A DNA stretch of 64,000 nt, from assembly GCF_042652185.1 (NCBI RefSeq), contig NZ_JBHSIX010000001.1. One strand, 5' to 3'. Under the pieces are notes generated by a model. It saw only the letters and a list, made by a program, of their open reading frames with translations, was not told where the DNA came from and made no database searches. The DNA is from Actinacidiphila fildesensis (lineage in GTDB: Bacteria; Actinomycetota; Actinomycetes; Streptomycetales; Streptomycetaceae). Shown in pieces: positions 62,237 to 64,000 of the stretch (position 1 is its first letter; every line of letters begins with the position of its first letter). Position numbers and translations under genes: made by a program.

Positions 62237-64000
62237 CTAGCCCGGCAGCGGGAGTTCGAACCAGACGACCTTGCCGACCGCCTTGCGGCTCGTACCCCAG
62301 CGCCGCGACAGATGCGAGACGAGCGCGAGGCCGCGCCCCTCCTCGTCGTCCGCGTCGGCCCGCCGCAACTGCGGCAGGTTGTGATCGTCGTCGCTGACCT
62401 CGACCAGCAGCTTGCCGACGTTCATCAGCCGCAGCTGGACGTCGTGCGACGCCACCCGCAGCGCATTGGTGACCAGCTCGCTGACCAGCAGTTCCGTGAC
62501 GTCCATGAGCCGGTCGAGACCCCAGATGCCGAGCTGCTGCCGGGTGAGCTCACGCGCGGTGCGGACCTCCGCGTCGTCCATGCGCAGCGTCCACTGGGCG
62601 ACGTCCTTGGAGGCGATGCCCTCGAACCGGGCGACGAGCAGGGCGACATCGTCCCGCCGGTCCTCGGAGTGCAGCCGGCTGAGGATCTGCGCGCACACGT
62701 CCTCGGGGGTCTGCTGCGGCTCGATGACATTGGCACACAGGGCGGCAAGACCCGCGTCTATCCCCTGGCCGCGGACCTCGACCAGGCCGTCCGTGCACAG
62801 CACCAGCCAACTGCCGTCCGGCACCGGGATCTCGACCGTCTCGAACGGCACGCCCCCGACGCCGATCGGCGCTCCCTTGGGGATCTGCAGCAGCTCGCTG
62901 ACCCCGTCGTGGCGGGCCAGGACGGGCGGGATGTGACCGGCGTTGGCGAGGGTCAGATTGCGGTGGATCGGGTCGTAGACCGCGTAGACGCAGGTGGCGA
63001 GGTGTTCGGGGCCCAGCCGGTGCGCGAGGTTGTCGAGGTGCCGCAGCAGCTGCGCCGGCGGCAGGTCGAGGGCGGCCATGGTGATGACGGACGTGCGGAA
63101 CTGGCCCATGACGGCGGCGCTGATCAGGCCGTGCCCCATCACATCGCCGACGATGAGCGCGACACGGCCGCCCGGGAGCTGGATCGCGTCGAACCAGTCG
63201 CCGCCGACCTGCGCCTGGCGGTCGCCCGGCATGTAGTGGTGCGCGATGCGCACGCCGGGGATCTTGGGCGGCCGGGTCGGCATCATGCTGCGCTGCAGCG
63301 TCGCGGCGGCCCGGGACTCGAAGCGGTGCAGCCGGGCGTTGTCGAGGTGGACGGCGCCGCGGGTGACGATCTCGCCGGCGGTCGCGGCGTCCTTGGCGTC
63401 GAACGGGCGCCGGTTCGGCTGGCGCAGGAAGCACATCCGGCCGAGGACCGTACCGCGCGCGGTGAGCGGGACCACGACCATGGAACGGCCGGGCAGCAGC
63501 GGGCCGAGGGCCGGCACGCCCAGGTCGAGCGCGAGGTCCTGGGCGAGCCCCGGTTCGATGACGGGGACGAGCAGCGGCTCGCTCAGGCGGGGGGTGATGT
63601 CGTCGGCGGAGAGGGTGATCAACTCGCCCTCCGGGACGGCGCTGTCCCAGGCGCCGGGCGGCCCGTGCAGGGCGACGGCGACCCGGCGGAGCAGGACGGT
63701 GTCGGACGGCCGGTCGTCCTTCGGCAGCTCGGTGTCGGAGAACAGCTGGTCGACGATGAGGATCGCCGCGAAGTCCGCGAAGCGCGGGACGGTCACGGCG
63801 CACAGCTCGCGTGCGGTGGTGTCGAGATCGAGGGTGCTGCCGACCTTGGTGCCGGTCTCACGGAGTAACGCGAGCTGTTCGTCCAGCACATGGCCGGGAG
63901 CGGGCGTCGCGAAGACCGGTACGGCGGGGACGGCGGTCAGGCCGTCGGCGCCGGTGCGTACCCCGGTGGTCCGGCCCATGGCGGAGTTGCCGGCCGAGTT
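62237..64000 (-). CDS. SpoIIE-type PP2C phosphatase with GAF-like and ATP-binding domains (5' end off window)
   Basis: At least 580 residues. From an internal ATG at 63979 the order is a GAF-like sensor domain (about 30-215), a SpoIIE/RsbU PP2C domain with GGDWFDAIQLPGG, VGDVMGHGLISAAVMGQ and LCTDGLVEVRG, and a C-terminal HATPase domain (LLVSELVTNALRVASHD, GRGLALV). This joins an RsbU-like phosphatase and an RsbW-like anti-sigma kinase in one protein, as in several Streptomyces regulators. The frame has no stop before the window edge, so the true start may lie outside. Confidence 0.9.
   Translation of the reverse strand, partial: NSAGNSAMGRTTGVRTGADGLTAVPAVPVFATPAPGHVLDEQLALLRETGTKVGSTLDLDTTARELCAVTVPRFADFAAILIVDQLFSDTELPKDDRPSDTVLLRRVAVALHGPPGAWDSAVPEGELITLSADDITPRLSEPLLVPVIEPGLAQDLALDLGVPALGPLLPGRSMVVVPLTARGTVLGRMCFLRQPNRRPFDAKDAATAGEIVTRGAVHLDNARLHRFESRAAATLQRSMMPTRPPKIPGVRIAHHYMPGDRQAQVGGDWFDAIQLPGGRVALIVGDVMGHGLISAAVMGQFRTSVITMAALDLPPAQLLRHLDNLAHRLGPEHLATCVYAVYDPIHRNLTLANAGHIPPVLARHDGVSELLQIPKGAPIGVGGVPFETVEIPVPDGSWLVLCTDGLVEVRGQGIDAGLAALCANVIEPQQTPEDVCAQILSRLHSEDRRDDVALLVARFEGIASKDVAQWTLRMDDAEVRTARELTRQQLGIWGLDRLMDVTELLVSELVTNALRVASHDVQLRLMNVGKLLVEVSDDDHNLPQLRRADADDEEGRGLALVSHLSRRWGTSRKAVGKVVWFELPLPG

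Overview
The window is a high-GC actinobacterial chromosome segment that I read as the replication-origin region of a Streptomyces species. The reasons are gene order (sigM-trxBA-parBA-rsmG-jag-yidC-yidD-rnpA-rpmH / dnaA-oriC-dnaN-gnd-recF-dciA-gyrB-gyrA), which matches what I know of the Streptomyces coelicolor origin, frequent GTG starts, an oriC with about 18 DnaA boxes of the TTGTCCACA type, seven parS sites around GTTTCACGTGAAAC, class E sortases, and a DnaA with a very long hydrophilic domain II. The species cannot be named from this sequence alone.

Layout. 1-5.4 kb: end of a membrane pseudokinase gene, the ECF sigma factor SigM with its anti-sigma factor, thioredoxin reductase and thioredoxin behind a textbook SigR-type promoter, and a GNAT gene. 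5.5-11.3 kb (minus strand): ParB/ParA, RsmG, Jag, YidC, YidD, RNase P protein and ribosomal protein L34, all reading away from oriC. 11.3-23.7 kb (plus strand): dnaA, oriC, dnaN, gnd, recF, dciA, gyrB, gyrA and a DUF3566 membrane protein, then tRNA-Ile. 24-35 kb: a DLW-39 micro-protein, a pair of secreted/anchored proteins (one with a von Willebrand A domain), a tail-anchored Ser/Thr kinase with an XRE partner, tRNA-Ala, a large AfsR/SARP-like regulator and an MFS exporter. 35-42.8 kb: DUF5324 protein, cyclophilin, rhomboid protease, a non-coding patch with four strong DnaA boxes, CrgA, a DUF881 protein, three class E sortases, a small membrane protein and PabA. 42.9-50.8 kb (minus strand): the conserved cell-wall signalling operon fhaA-fhaB-pstP-ftsW/rodA-pbpA-pknB. 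51.2 kb: tRNA-Leu. 51.5-64 kb: accessory metabolism and regulator pairs: enoyl-CoA hydratase/acyl-CoA dehydrogenase/TetR, aquaporin-like channel, carotenoid oxygenase plus membrane protein divergent from PadR, TerD, MFS divergent from MarR, FMN azoreductase divergent from HxlR, and a SpoIIE-type phosphatase with an ATP-binding domain that runs off the right edge.

Functionally the core couples initiation (DnaA, oriC, DnaN, DciA, gyrase), origin segregation (ParAB-parS), membrane insertion (YidC/YidD/Jag) and polar growth or division control (PknB, PstP, FHA proteins, PBP, SEDS protein, CrgA, pseudokinase). The right-hand part is a series of small, divergently regulated modules, several with clear operator-like repeats in the intergenic spaces. 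No insertion sequences, CRISPR arrays, rRNA genes or prophage genes are seen.
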